DNA of 64,000 nucleotides from Arthonia radiata (GCA_002989075.1 PSQN01000010.1:372001-436000); one strand, 5' to 3'; counted from the first letter of the stretch, positions 36,701 to 50,499 are shown. The notes: a model not told the origin generated them from the sequence alone. Translations and numbers: made by a program.

Positions 36701-38098
36701 GCAGAAAAAGACTAAAAAATAAAGTAATAAGACGTAAAATTAGCTTATTTTAACGTAAAATTAGATAAGATTGTCTATATTAAGCAACTAACTAGTCTAT
36801 CTAACGGAACTAATAAAGTTTATTAAATAAAGAAGGCCCTTTACAGTCTAAAATAGGCCGACCGACAGTAGAAAGTCTATCTTTAAGAATTACTAAGGGA
36901 AATAGATTTTAAAACCCTAGTATCTAATTAGTCGGTTTATATTTAAAGAATTAAAAAGCAGGTAATTTTAATCGTCTATATAGACAATATATTAGCTGTA
37001 TCCAATTCTATTGAAACAAGCTCTAAAATCTATTAGAAACTAAATAAGACTCTTATAGTTAAGAACTTAAAAGACGTTAGTAAGTTTCTAGAAATTAAAA
37101 TTATCTAAGATCGCCTAGCAAAAACAATTTGCTTAGACTAGTCGACTTATTTAGCTAAAATTTTAACCAAATATTTAAAGAAAAACGGCCGAATGCCCGA
37201 AAAAATACTGCAACCCGTCGGCTTAAAATTAGCATCGAATTCTAACTAAGCTAGTAGTACCAATATTTCTAATTATTAGCAACAAATTGGGTTAATTTTG
37301 TATTTAATAACAAAGATAAGATTCAATATTACCTTTATAACTAGCCTACTAGCCCAGTATATATTAAATCTTAGTAAGAAGCACTAGAAAGTTTTAAATA
37401 GCCTTTAAGCTTACTTAAATAAAACTCCTAACTTTAACCTTTACTATAAATTTTTCTTAATAAACAGTATAACCGGCTATTGTAACGTAAATTAGAGGAA
37501 AGACCTTAGTATTAGGAGATCGACTACCGGCTATATCTTTCTACTTAGAAACGAAGCTCTTAGCTAAAATTTAAAGCTACAAAAAATAGTTGCTTTAAGC
37601 TCTAATAAGGCTAAATATACAGTCTTTAAAGAAGCTATAAAGAAACAGTTATTTATTTAATTAATTGTTATTAAACTATCTAAGATTTTTAAAGAAAATT
37701 CGATTACTACCGTTTTAGCGGATACTTTTAAAAAGTCTGCGGATAAAAAGCCTCGGCAGGCTTTAACGCACTAAATAAGTATAGATTTGCCCGAGCAAGC
37801 TAGTTAAATTAGACCGAAGATTCTAATTTTATCGGTAAAACTGTTACTTACTAATAGTAATTCGATAAAAGAATCTATAAAAAACCCTATCTTCTAAGCT
37901 AAATCTAAGTATATTAATATACAGTATTACTATATTAAAGAAAACGTTTAAATAAACTAAATAGAGCTTAAATACGTTTCTATAAAGAAACAATTAGTAG
38001 ACGGTTTAATAAAACCAATTAACTTAGCTAAAATACTAACGTTTAGAACTTAAATTAGCTTATAATCCGGCTAAAATAACTAGTCGATTAAGAGAGTG

Positions 38099-38328
38099 TA
38101 TTAAAAATTAACTAACTAGCTAGTTAGTTGGAACCTCTAAGAGCCTAAAGTATTAGATAGGTTCTACCGGCTATCTTAGTTTAAAATAGAACAAGCCTTT
38201 TATTTAAAGGGTCGGGCCTAGTAGCCCGGATCTAAAATAAAAAGAAGTATTATACGACCTGTTCTAGACAGCTGGCCTATAGTTTAAGACAATATAGAAT
38301 AGATTTAGAGACTAATAGTTTTAAATAG
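38099..38328 (+). repeat. 3' LTR of D1, first part
   Basis: This is the first 230 bp of the D1 3' LTR, including the AATAG (38,324-38,328) duplicated when D2 inserted. Confidence 0.88.
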
Positions 38329-38812
38329 TGTTAAAAAGATACAGAGAAGAAGAAGAATACTACTACAAAGAGTAGAAAGATAAGACCAGCTTGGAACTAG
38401 TGCAATACTTAGTAGCAAGGGGAAGCTGTTATTATATTGTCTGTCTTGTTAGCTAAAATTCTCTAGAGGGATCCTAGCTTATATATCTAAGTCTAGCGGC
38501 CTGTATAGAACTTACTAGATATCTGTTCTTTTTAATAGAAGCTAGATAACCCGTAACTTACCGTATAAGATAGTAATTCTGTCTATCTAAAACTATTAGT
38601 CTCTAAGTCTATTTCGTATTGTCTTAGACTACAGGCCAGCTATCTAAAACGGGTCGTATAATGCTCCTTTTTGTTCTAAGTCCGGGCTACTAAGTTCGAC
38701 CCTTTAGATAAAAGGCTTGTTCTATTTTAGACCGAGATAGCTAGTAGAACCTATTCGATACTCTAGGCCCTTAGGGGTTCCGGCTAACTAGCTAGTTGGT
38801 TAATTTCTAATA
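38329..38812 (-). repeat. 3' LTR of Copia D2
   Basis: This 484-bp repeat is head-to-head with the D1 3' LTR fragment to its left and pairs with 50,500-50,983. Confidence 0.92.
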
Positions 38813-41296
38813 TACCTTCTTAATCGACTAGTTATTTTAGCCGGATTATAAGCTAATTTAAGTTCTAAACGTTAGTATTTTAGCTAAGTCGATTAGTTTT
38901 ATTAAACTGTCTGCTAATTGTTTCTTTATAAAAACGTATTTAAGCTCTATTTAGCCTGTCTAAACGTTTTCTTTAATATAGTAATACTGTATATCAATAT
39001 ACTTAGATTTAGCTTAGAAGGTAGAGTTTTTTATAAGTTCTTTTATTAAATTACTGTCGGTAAGTAATAGTTTTACCGGCAAAATTAGAGTCTCTGGTCT
39101 AATTTAACTAGCTTGTCCGGGCAAATATATACTTGCTTAGTGCGTTAAAGCCTGCCGAGTCTTTTTATCCGCAGACTTTTTAAAAGTACCCGCTAAAACG
39201 ATAGTAATCGAATTTTCTTTAAAAATTTTAGACAGTTTAATAGCAATTAATTAAATAAATAACTATTTCTTTATAGCTTCTTTAAAGGCTATATATTTAG
39301 CCTTATAAAAGCTTAAGACGACTATTTTTTATAGCTTTAAATTTTAGCTAAGAGCTCCGTTCTTAAGAAGAAAGATATAGTTGATAGTCGATCTTCTAAT
39401 ACTAAGGTTCTTCCTCTAATTTACGTTATAATAGCCGATTATACCGTTTATTAAGGGAGATTTATAGTAAAGGCTAAGGTTAAGAGTTTTATTTAAGTAA
39501 GTCTAAAGACTATTTAAAACTCTTTAGTGCTTCTTGCTAGAATATAATATATATTAGGCTAGTAGGTTAGTTATAAAGGCAATATCGGGTCTTATTTTTA
39601 TTATTAGATACAAAATTAACCCAATTTATTGCTAATAATTAGAAATATTGGCACTACTAGCTTAGTTAGGATTTAGTGCTAATTTTAAGCCGACGGGTTA
39701 CAGTATTTTTCTGGGCATTCGGCCGTTTTTCTTCGAGTATTTAGTTAAAATTTTAGCTAAATAAGTCGACTAGTCTAGACAAATCGTTTTAGCCGGGCAA
39801 TCTTAGGTAATTTTAATTCTTAGGAACTTACTAACGTCTCTTAAGTTCTTAACCGTAAGAGTCTTATTTAGTTCCTAATAGATTTTAGAGATTATTTCGG
39901 TAAAATCGAATATAACTAATATATTGTCTATATAGGCGATTAAAATTACCTACTTTTTGGTTCTTTAAATATAAACCGACTAATTGGATACTAGAGGTTT
40001 AAAATTATTTCTCTTAGTAATTCTTAAAGATAGGCTTTCTACTGTTGGTCGGCCTGTTTTAGACCGTAAAGGGCCTTCTTTATTTAATAAACTTTATTAG
40101 TTCCGTTAGATAAGCCAGTTAGTTGCTCGATATAGACAATTTTATCTAACTTTGCGTTAGAATAAGCTAATTTTACGTTTCATTACTTTATTTTCTAGTC
40201 TTTCTCTGCTACTAAGGCTAGTATAAGCCGGTAGATAATTAAATTTACTATATTTATAAAGGTCTTTATAAAAATAAGACCGGGTCTTTACTAACAGCTC
40301 TTAGCTACCTAGCGGGCTTTAAAAATTGGCTCGCCCTCCGAAGGGTACTTAATCTTTAGTACTTAGCGCCTTTTTAGCGTATTTCTACCTAACAGTAGCT
40401 CGATTAATATTTAAGTTTCTTAGTTAGCTAGCTCTTTAAGCTCCGACTGTATTGCGTTTAGCTAAGAAGGCTAATCCTTAGATACTCTTATTTCTTTTAA
40501 GTTATTAGGCTCTTTAGTAACTGCAACTAAGACCTGCTTGGCGTATTGTTCTAGGTTATTATAGAACTCCTTAAACTAATTTTTGTCGGCGTTTTTATAT
40601 ATAAAATCTATTTTCTGGGCGTAATCGATATCTACCCGGCTAGAATCTTCGGTACTTCTATAATATAACTTAGTAGAAAGGTTAGACTCGTCTAGAGCTC
40701 TAGTGTAGTATAGTTCTTATTTAAATTTGTCCGCTAGTTGTTAAGATATAGAGGAGGTATACTGTTTCTTATATAGAGGACTCTCTTCTTTATTAGAAGG
40801 TACCTCTCTATTATCTTAAGATTTAGTGGTTAAATTTAGCTTGTTTTTAAACTTAACTTTTAATTGTTCTTTAAGCTCTTTAGAAATACTTTTGGTTAAT
40901 TAATTAACCGTAGATCCCTATAGATCTTAAATAAATTTTTCTTTCTAAATATAGACGTCTCTCTCTTAGTAAACCTTCCGGCTATTGGGGTCTAAGAGCT
41001 TATATTAGTTTAATCTATAGCCTATTAGAATATAAATAGTTGCTCTAGCGTCTAGTTTTTTTAGTTTAGGTTCTTTAAGATAAGTAACTAAGCTCTAAAT
41101 TTTAATAGTACTAATATCCGGTTTTTTGCTGTATTTTGCTTTATATAAGATAATAAACCCCGGCAATCCGATATAAGGAGTTCTGTTATAAATATAGATA
41201 GCTGCTTTTAGCGCTTTATCTTAATATATCTAGAGTAGCTCGGTAGTATAAAGCATTGCTTAAACTTTACTAACAATTGTTCGGTTAAAGCGTTCG

Positions 41297-41747
41297 TGTT
41301 ACGATCTTACTATGTCGGGCTAGTACAGGGCTGAGCGCAGCCCGCCTTATTGGAGCATTATACAGTATACCCGACGACTCCGATATAGCGACGTTAGCAA
41401 CGTCGCCATATCGCAATAGGATCCCGATTACGCGACAAAGGAAGTATTGGGACTGTTAGACACAGAGGAACATATCTATGTACCTTAGACTATATAGCTA
41501 GACTAATGGCCGACCTTAGAATAGACTTTAGTCTATTAACTTAATATCTGAATATAAGTTTCTTAACTATATTTAGGTAACGTGCTTTACCTTCTATTTA
41601 CTTTAGTTAAGCTTCTCTCACCTCTTAGTAATCTGTCTCGCCTCTCCTGCCTTTTAGTCTCTAGTACACGAGACACCTACTATTAAGGTCGATAAGTATA
41701 TAAGGTAAGTAAGCCTTAGTTCGGTCCTCCTAGCGACCGGCGTTGCA
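41297..41747 (+). repeat. 5' LTR of chromovirus E
   Basis: This 451-bp repeat is the partner of 48,137-48,587. The short unrelated frames found inside it have no significance. Confidence 0.93.
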
Positions 41748-41789
41748 CTTTAATAGACTTGCTACGAAAGTAGAGAAAGCAGATTAATT

Positions 41790-44700
41790 ATGTTTACTAC
41801 TTTAGTACCTAATAGCCGCGACGCTGCGGACAAATTAGCTAACAGAATAACTAGCACGAGTAAGATATCGGACGTTAATACTAAGATAGAAAAAAGTTTC
41901 TTAGGTGAATATTCTGAAGTTACTTTATTCTTAATACGCTTAGCCGTATACTTTAAAACTTATAAAAACTAGTTTCTAAACGATACTACTATAGTTCTAT
42001 TCGCTACCTCTTATATAGACGGAGATGCCTATAAGTGGGTCGAGTACTACCTCGACGATTTCTTATTTACTTCGATAAAGAACAGGCGCGAGGATACCGA
42101 CGAGTTCTTCGCTAGCTTTACCTTCTTTTAAAGGAAGCTTCGCGAAATCTTTAGACAGACCGACGCCGGACGCGTCGCTATTAGAAAGCTTAGGAACCTT
42201 AAGCAAATAGGACCAGCAAGCAGGTACGCCGCCGAATTTATACAGTATACTAATTAAACAGGATAGGACGAGAAACCCCTTATTGAGACCTTTTACGAAG
42301 AACTCAAGGATTATATTAAGGAAATAATCTATATTCGTAGAGAAAAGTTTAATAATCTCGACAAATTTATACAACGAGTAAAGAAGATCGACGACAGCAA
42401 CTTTGAAAGATAAATAGAAAAGAAGGGTAACCCTACTAACAGGTTCTATAGAGCAAAGAACCGAGCAAACTTACGACAAGACCGAGGCGACCCAATAGAG
42501 TTAGATTTTACTAAGCCTCGAGGGAAACTAAACAATTAGGAACAAGAATACAGAATAAAGAACAAGCTATGCTTGTATTACAGAAAACCAGGGTATTAAG
42601 TTAAAGAATGTCGTTCTAAGAAACAACAGTTCAACAGTACCGGCAGAAACGGGCACAACAATCGATCTTAGAAACTCTGTCTCCTACGACAACAGTTTAA
42701 TATAACTACTCAGACAAAAGAGGACAACGGTTGCGATAAGGCAATAAAACTACTAGCAGCCTTCTCCGACCGCTGGTAGAAGGACCTAACTGAGGGTTGT
42801 CTTCTCTAAGAATTAATTTTCTTATAAAAGACTATCTAGAACTGGTATAAGTACGTTACTAAACTAACTAAGGAGCAGAAGGACATCTACTAGAATACCT
42901 TCTGTAACCAGGAAAACACTCACTAGGTTTCGTCTAACGAGAAGTACTACGAGTAGAATCTGTTTAATTTATATAAAAACTGGGATATAGACATTGAGTT
43001 ATAGGAAGAAACAAAAGAACGATAAATAAAACAGGAACAATAAAACCTATAGAACTGGAATAACATTAACCGCACTATTCTAAGACAGTAGATACGAGAT
43101 ACCGCTACACTATACAAAACACTATCCTAAACTGCGTACTACGATAATAATTATACGACCTATAAATCTGATAAATTGGAATTAGAATGGTAGCCGAAGA
43201 AACTGACATCTCCGAAACAAGATTCGACACAAGAACTAGGCCTTATTCAAGGACGACCTAGGTTACCTTATCTAGAAACTTAAGGGGAATTTAAGGACAA
43301 ACAGACTATAGAAGCTAAGCAAGATAGTAGCTACGATACGTTATAGATAAGGTAACGACTTAAAGACAAAAACATAGATTCTAATGGTACGGAATCTTTG
43401 CTCAAGAACGATACTAACTAAGAAGAGCAAACTCTAATCTGTTGGGAAGGAATAATATAGAGACTTTGTTAGTTGGCCTTCTACAATAGAAAGTTAAGCG
43501 CTAATAGAGACATTAACGATATTCTAGAATATATTTACTTACGCTTACGACGACTAGTAGACCACCTTATTAGGGGTCTAGAATTGCATAGTCAGTACTA
43601 ATATCTTCAACTAACAATATACAACCTATAGACACGACAAGTTTTAACTAGCGATAGTTGTATAATTAAAGCAGGGATCGTAAACAACAAACCAGACGTT
43701 ATAATAAAAGTAGTACTAAAACACTTTATACAGGAATTCTTACAGCAAATTAACCGACAATAGGTTCTAGTACCTAAAATACTCTAGAACGTACACAATT
43801 AACAGGGAAAAGACTAGGCCGACTACTTCGAGGGCAGTAGTACCGGCTCGTCCAACGGTTAGACCCTCTAGGAGTCTAGCTCTGTACGAGCTCGGCTGCC
43901 TATAGAACATACCTATATACTCGGGCAACAATAAACTATAGAAACATTAAAATTATAATCGATTTAGGCGCAACAGGCAACTTTATTTCAATACGCTGCG
44001 TTAAGGAGTACTAGATACAAATACGAAAGAAGAAATTACCCTACGTACTGTCTAGATTTCAAGGGGCAGAGAGAAGAGTCGACTACGAGACTTCGCTAAT
44101 AGATATAACAATTAAGAACTATTAGGAAGAAATTACTTATAATATCGTAGATATTAACTAGTACTACGCTGTACTAGGTATACCTTAGTTGCAACAATAT
44201 AACCTAGAAGTAGATTAGAGAACTAAGAAACTCCTCTTTATTAGGTATAAGCACTCTAGGTAAGAGTCGTTCTACAGAATAGATACCCTATAAGCTAATT
44301 TTAGTAGTAAGGATAAGGAGCGCGATAAAGAACTTATGCGGGCTAGTACTACTATACTCCGATATTTAGATATCCTACGAGAGAAGTTTAACGCAGTATT
44401 TCGTCTATAACTAACTATACGCAAGTATAAATAAGAGACGACTATACGCCAACGATTCTATATAACGACAAGTACTCAGCTAATTACTAAGATACCCGAG
44501 GAATACGATTAATTCCGATATCTATTTAAAGAAGCTAAGCCGGACTTAGCTCTCCTAGAACACAAATCGTAGGATTATACAATACCTTTATAAGAAGGTA
44601 AAACGCCAACATTCGGTTTAATATACTCTCTATTAGAAGCAGAAAATTAAGCACTCCGCGATTATCTTAACGAGAACCTTAAGAAAAGATTTATTCGGAA

Positions 44701-47400
44701 ATTAACATTACTAGCCGGATACCCGATACTCTTCGTACCAAAGAAGAATAGCAAACTACGACTCTACGTAGATTATAGACAACTGAACGGGATAACTATC
44801 AAAAACCGATACCCTTTACTACGTATCGACGAAATAACAGACCGATTGTATAACGCGCAATAGTTTACTAAGTTTAACCTATAAGGAGCATATAACCTAA
44901 TTTGTATAAAGAAGGACGAGAAATAGAAAACAGCCTTTTGCACCAGACACGGACTTTTTGAGTATTGTGTTATACCCTTCGGGCTAATAAACGCTCTAGT
45001 ATTATTTCAGAAACTAATTAATAGCACACTTAGCGATTATCTAGACATATTTATAACTGCTTATCTAGACGATATCCTAGTATACAGCTGTATACTAAAA
45101 AAATATAAGAAACATATTAAGAAGGTATTAGAAAGATTAGTGCGTGCCGATTTATAAATCGATATCGAGAAAACTTAGTTCTACCAACAATCCGTCGAAT
45201 TTCTTGGATTTATAATTACCGAGCACGGTCTCTAAATAAAAGATTCGAAGATTTAATCTGTTCTAACCTAGCCTATATTAAAGAATATAAAATAATTGCA
45301 ACAGTTTCTTAGTTTTGTTAACTACTACAGGCGATAGATATCCAACTTTGGCCGAATTACAGCACCGCTGTCTTAACAAACGAAACAATCGATAGAATTC
45401 TCCTAGACGTAGAAAGAACAATCAGTATTTAAAGAACTTAAAGAAGCTTTTAAGATCGGGCCCGTACTAGCAATATTTAACCCCAACCTATCGATTATTA
45501 TAGAAATAGACGCGTTAGACTATATAATTAGAGCATATATAAGTTAAAACAATAAAGAAGGAAAGCTTAGACCAGTAGCTTTCTACTCAAGAAAAATATT
45601 ACCTATAGAATAGAACTACAATATTTACAACAAAGAGCTTTTAGCCATTATAGCAGCATTCGAGATATAGCGAGCTTACCTAGAAGGAGCAAACTATACG
45701 ATTATCGTATATATAGACTACAAGAACCTAACTTATTTCACAATAACAAAGAAACTTAACCGCAGACAAGTTAAATAGTCAAAAACTATAGCTCTATACG
45801 ACTTTATTATTACCTACAAGAAGGGTTCTAAGAACGACAGAGCTAACGCTCTAAGCCGACGACTAGATTACCTCAATAATAAGGAACACGTCGAGTATGC
45901 AATATTCCGAGAACACAATAACGAGATTAGATACAATCAATTAGCTATAACAACCGAGTTTGTTATTAAACCAGACAGCTGAATCCCAGACATCCTAAAC
46001 GACCCTAAAACCTACTAAGAAAATAAGAAACGACACCTAGGATTAACTAAGAACAACAAGGGATACTACGAATTTTAAGGTAAAATCTATGTCCTAAGGA
46101 ATCTAATCCGAAACATTATCAGTAACTTCTATAATAACCCAACTAAAGGACATAAAGGTATCGATAATACTATAGAAAAGATTACGAGAACCTACTACAT
46201 CCCGAGGATCCGACACTACGTCGAAAATTACGTCTAAGAATACGATATATACGTAAGAACTAAACACCCAAGGCATTTACTATATAGTAAACTATAACTA
46301 CTTAAGATACCCAAGAGACTATAGTATATAGTCTTACTAAACTTTATTACTAAATTACTAACCTCTAAGGATCTACTTACAGGAGTAGCTTACGACGCTA
46401 TTCTAGTTATATACGACAAACTAACAAAGTACGCGTACTTCGTACCTTACAGGGAGGCTAGCAACTTAGAACAGTTAATATATACCTTCCTTCAGATTAT
46501 CTTAGCAAACTATAGTCAACCCTAAAGAATTGTCTTAGACAGAGACCAGAAGTTTGTTTTACGGTTTTAGACATCTCTAATACAATAGCTAGAGACAAAA
46601 TAAAAAATGTTAACATTATTCTATCTATAAACAGACGGACAGACAGAACGAACAAATTAAACACTTAAACAGTATCTCCGGGTATATATTAACTACCAGC
46701 AAAGTAACTGGGTATAATTACTATTAGTAGCGTAAGCAGCGTACAACGATATAAAGAACGATATAACTAAGATAACTCCGTTTTACGCCTTGTATGGCTA
46801 TTATTCTCTTTAGGGAAGACAACTACAAAATACTATAGAAAACGAAGCAGCTACACGAATAGCTACGAACATAAAATACCTGTACTAGCAGTTAAAGTCT
46901 GACAGCGAGTTTATTAACGAATAAACAAGAAAATAGTATAATAAGTTAAAAACTACCCTGAATACAAGTATAAAAGAGGGGGGAAGAGCTTACTTACTTA
47001 TAAGAAACTTAAAAACTATTAGACTAAGCAAAAAACTTAACTATACTAAGACAGAACCGTTTAAAATCCTACAGCAATTGGGACTCGTAACATTTAAACT
47101 CGAACTCCTAAAGATAATAAGAATATATTCTGTATTCTATGTAGCGCTATTAAAACCAGTCTACTTCCGAGAAGCGGAACGACCTAACCCAGAAATCCTT
47201 TTTAATAATTAAGAACCTGAGTATAAGGTCGAAACAATTTGAGCTCACAGACAATATTAAGGTAAACAACAATATCTTATAAAGTAGAAAGGATATTCCG
47301 AGCACAAAAATTAATGGAAACCGGAACAAAACCTGACCAACTATAAAGACACTATTCGACAGTATTGAAACTAGAATATTAATCGGTCGTAATAGTACTA
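41790..47400 (+). pseudogene. gag-pol region of chromovirus E
   Basis: The gag start is at 41,790 (MFTTLVPNSRDAADK). A zinc-knuckle region lies at about 42,569-42,612. The protease motif ID.GATGNFIS is at about 43,958-43,990. Reverse transcriptase runs from about 44,690 to 45,250 with a preserved YLDD at 45,061-45,072. RNase H is at about 45,480-45,850. Integrase covers about 46,120-46,950 with the HK zinc-binding start, LDRDQKF and TDGQTERTN landmarks. A chromodomain lies at about 47,205-47,350 (EYKVETI ... KGYSEH.N). This order defines a chromovirus; the chromodomain class is known to bind methylated H3K9 and steer integration into heterochromatin. This copy is a fossil with many breaks. 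Confidence 0.85.
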
Positions 47401-47429
47401 ACACTCTAATCTACTACCTAGTATGCCTT

Positions 47430-48041
47430 ACCGGCACTTAGGTTATCTACAAACGAACCAGCCCACCATGTTAGTGGTCTACTACCTAACTCTAGAAACG
47501 GATCGTTACGAAAATCTACACTTAGGCTACTCGGCACCTCCACAATATTACTACCGGACATGGCCGCCAGCCATTCTTCTTTAAACAATATATTATTCTA
47601 ATTTATTTTATTCTGCGCCTAAATACACAACCTTTCGAGCTTCTTCTCCGAATTTACAACCGACGCTTTAATAACTTCGCGCTACCTTTTCGCCGCACGA
47701 ACAACTTCCTTTTCTTCCGCCAAACGCTTACGTTGCTCCTAGAGGGCATCCGACACCCGCAAGTACTGAGAACAAATACTCTGAGCTAAAAATAAGTTAA
47801 ATTAATACGACCAACAAACGTAGGATAGAAACTAACTATCCTCTAACGACGGACGAACGTTATACGACTTCTTGTCGCGAGTATACATAAAACACAATAT
47901 CTTTCTAAACTTTAGAACACATTTCTCGCCTAAGTAAGAGCAACGGGAACACGGAGGCATCTCTCGACTATAGACTTTAGCAAGGACGGTATTAATCTCG
48001 AGCGCTTTATTAGCGCTAGGAACTTTCGTAACTTTAGGCAT
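47430..48041 (-). pseudogene. Antisense accessory frame in chromovirus E: zinc-cluster-like plus coiled-coil-like
   Basis: On the strand opposite to gag-pol, between the chromodomain and the 3' LTR, a frame starts at 48,041 (MPKVTKVPSANKALE). Around its residues 30-50 the cysteines follow C-X2-C-X6-C-X8-C (PPCSRC ... GEKC), which fits the start of a fungal Zn(II)2Cys6 cluster. Downstream, about 47,720-47,560, the same frame is rich in R, K and E (EQRKRLAEEKEVVRAAKR) and looks like a coiled coil. The layout recalls uncharacterised fungal zinc-cluster/coiled-coil proteins. That the element carries it as an accessory gene is inference. The frame is broken in this copy. Confidence 0.55.
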
Positions 48042-48136
48042 AACGACTTACAGAACTAGATCTACTATAGAGAAACAACAAAGTTTTAATGTCTCTAGAG
48101 CCGTCGAGGACGACTAGCCTTAAAGAGGGGACCTTG

Positions 48137-48587
48137 TGTTACGATCTTACTATGTCGGGCTAGTATAGAGCTGAGCGCAGCCCGCCTTATTAGAGCATTA
48201 TACAGTATACCCGACGACTCTAATATAGCGACGTCGGCAACGTCGCTATATCGCAATAGGATCCCAACCACGCGACAAAGGAAGTATCGGGACTGTCGGA
48301 CACAGAGGAACATACCTATATACCTTAGACTATATAGCTAGACTAATAGCCGACTCTAGGATAAACTTTAGTCTATTAACTTAATATCTGAATACAAGTT
48401 TCTTAACTATATTTAGGTAACGTACTTTACCTTCTGTCTACTTTAGTTAAGCCCCTTTTACCCCTTAGTAATCTATCTCGCCTCTCCTGTCTTTTAGTCT
48501 CTAGTACACGAGACACCTACTACTAAGGTCGACAAGCACACAAGGTAAGTAAGCCTTAGTTCGGTCCTCCCAGCGACCGGCGTTACA
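48137..48587 (+). repeat. 3' LTR of chromovirus E
   Basis: This 451-bp repeat is followed by the target duplication GTTCG. Confidence 0.93.
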
Positions 48588-50476
48588 GTTCGGCTCGTCT
48601 GTTTTACTGAGAGGTATATAGTACGAATATCGTTAAAATAGCTTCTTTTTGTTTTAGAAGCTATTTTATTCGGTCTTCTTGGTATTCTTTTGCGTTATTT
48701 AAGTATAATCTTTTAAAAGAATGCTCAGACTACGTTTCTTTTTAAGTAATATAAGTAAATAGTACGTTAAAAATCTAATCTTTAGACTATAGTACCTTAG
48801 TAGTTGTATACCGGGTTTTATTATCTATAAAGTTAGTAAATAATTGACCTTTAAAAGGGGTTTGCGGTATAATTAGCCTACAAATATTTAAGTAGATCTT
48901 TTCAAAATAATTAGCCTATTTGTTTAGAGTTTTTTAGCTAACTTTAGCCGTTATCTTTGCTTTAAAGTACTTTTAGCAATTATCTTCCGATTTATTCGAA
49001 TAATCTGTTTCTAAGGCAACCTTTTTAAGCTATTTTAAGGCGTTTTCGCCTATATGTCCTATTTATTGATACTAAAGGTTAGTTTTTAAAGAAATAGTAT
49101 AGAGAGATCGGACTATATTAATAGTCTAAGCTTCTATTACTATTAAGCTATTAACATACCGCCTCTCGGTAGTTAGTTGTCCAATTTAATCAACTTTTAG
49201 CTTGTTTTAGTCAAAAGTTATCTTATCTCCTCTCTTTCTAAGCTTATTAAAGCTTAGAAGGTTAATTCTAAATTTCTTAACAAATAAAACTTCGTCTAGA
49301 ACAATTATTTTGTTCTTAAAGAACAGTTTTACTTTATCTGTTTAAAAGGCTCGAATTAACTTTTCCCCTCCTCAACGAATAATCCGGTTAGTTGGTCGGA
49401 TATCCGTTAAAAGGTTAATATTCGAGCAAATATAGCTTATTAAGCCTATATCGAGGATCTAAGAATTGGTAGAGTAATTAACTCTGTCTAGTAATGCTGT
49501 AAAGCATTGTTCTTCTTGTAGGTTAGAATTATATATAGAAAATATTAAAAAATTAGTGTTTTTAGAGCTTTTATTAGAATTTAACCGGAGATTTAGGTAT
49601 TTTTTCCAACAAGTTGCCGGTTTATGCCCCTTTTTGTTATAAAAGGGGCATTTTTCTTAGTTTTTGCTTAAAGATTTTAATTTTTGTCTAGTTCTTTACG
49701 TTAATCTATTGTCTATTGCAGTAAAAACCTTTTCTACTGAGATACTACCGCAGATTTAGCGAAACTCATTTATAAGTTAACTAAATAAGTCCTATAGACT
49801 TATATTGCTAGTCGTTTGCTAGTAGCTTTAGCTAATAATAGCTACCGTATACTTATATTTAGAGGTAAGATTGTAAAGAATGTAGGCAGCTACTACCTTG
49901 TTGGATAGTACTAGTCCTCGAGTTACTAAATTGTCTGTTAATTATCTAATTTTAGCAAGATAAAGCTTAAGGTTTTTTATCTTATTAAGTATAGTGCTAA
50001 AGAGCTCCTTATAAATTAGAAACTCGAAACTAAAACCTTTCGATTTATATAACTTTTTTAGGCTATCTCAAAGCTCTAGAGAGTTATAAATCCCCTTTAT
50101 TTAAATAAGAGGACCGTCTTCTAGAGTTAGTTAAACAAGGGCTGCTACCCTTATTAACCGTTCCTAGCGGCTAGCTTTAGTAATATCTCTAGCTAAATAG
50201 CCGGAAAAGAGGATTATAACATTACTGTAGCCCTTTTTAGTTAAAAAGGCCTATATTCGAATCGATCAAATGTTTCAATTAGTCGAGCTCTTAAGTTTAG
50301 AAATCTTATAAGAGGAGTCTATAGCCGAATATATAGTCGGAGATTTCCAAAAAAAAAAAAGGAAATTCTGTTCTAATAGTTAAATTGAGCTAAAAATTTA
50401 GAGTCGATTGATAATAGGATCGTTCGGAGGTGCCGATAGGTGGAATATTCTCTAAAAAGGAAATTTAAAAGGAATT

Positions 50477-50499
50477 GGTGCTAATCCGGGCTTATAACC
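50477..50499 (-). promoter_or_regulatory. Primer binding site of D2, half-tRNA-iMet type
   Basis: On the - strand GGTTATAAGCCCG abuts the 5' LTR. It matches the complement of the initiator tRNA-Met anticodon arm at 12 of 13 positions, compared with the family form GGTTATGAGCCCG. Confidence 0.68.

Larger units (their letters stand above)
41297..48587 (+). mobile_element. Chromovirus (Gypsy) E, full length, youngest insertion
   Basis: It is 7,291 bp with LTRs of exactly 451 bp and target duplication GTTCG (41,292-41,296 and 48,588-48,592), inserted in the integrase region of Copia D2. The LTR starts TGTTACGATCTTAC and ends GGCGTTGCA/GGCGTTACA. By manual alignment the two LTRs differ at roughly 40 sites, all of which I read as transitions, so ordinary clock dating would be misleading. 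It keeps much CpG and CpA, contrasting with its hosts. It carries gag, pol with a terminal chromodomain, and an antisense frame before the 3' LTR. It is broken, with many RIP-type changes. Confidence 0.92.

Noticed and set aside
42063-42374. 103-codon open frame on the - strand
   Set aside because: It is the shadow of the gag frame of chromovirus E on the opposite strand.
47150-47404. 84-codon open frame on the - strand
   Set aside because: It is opposite the chromodomain of element E and has a hydrophobic composition typical of an antisense shadow, unlike the cysteine-bearing frame further downstream.
48095-48313. 72-codon open frame on the - strand
   Set aside because: It lies largely within the 3' LTR of chromovirus E and is a by-product of LTR sequence.
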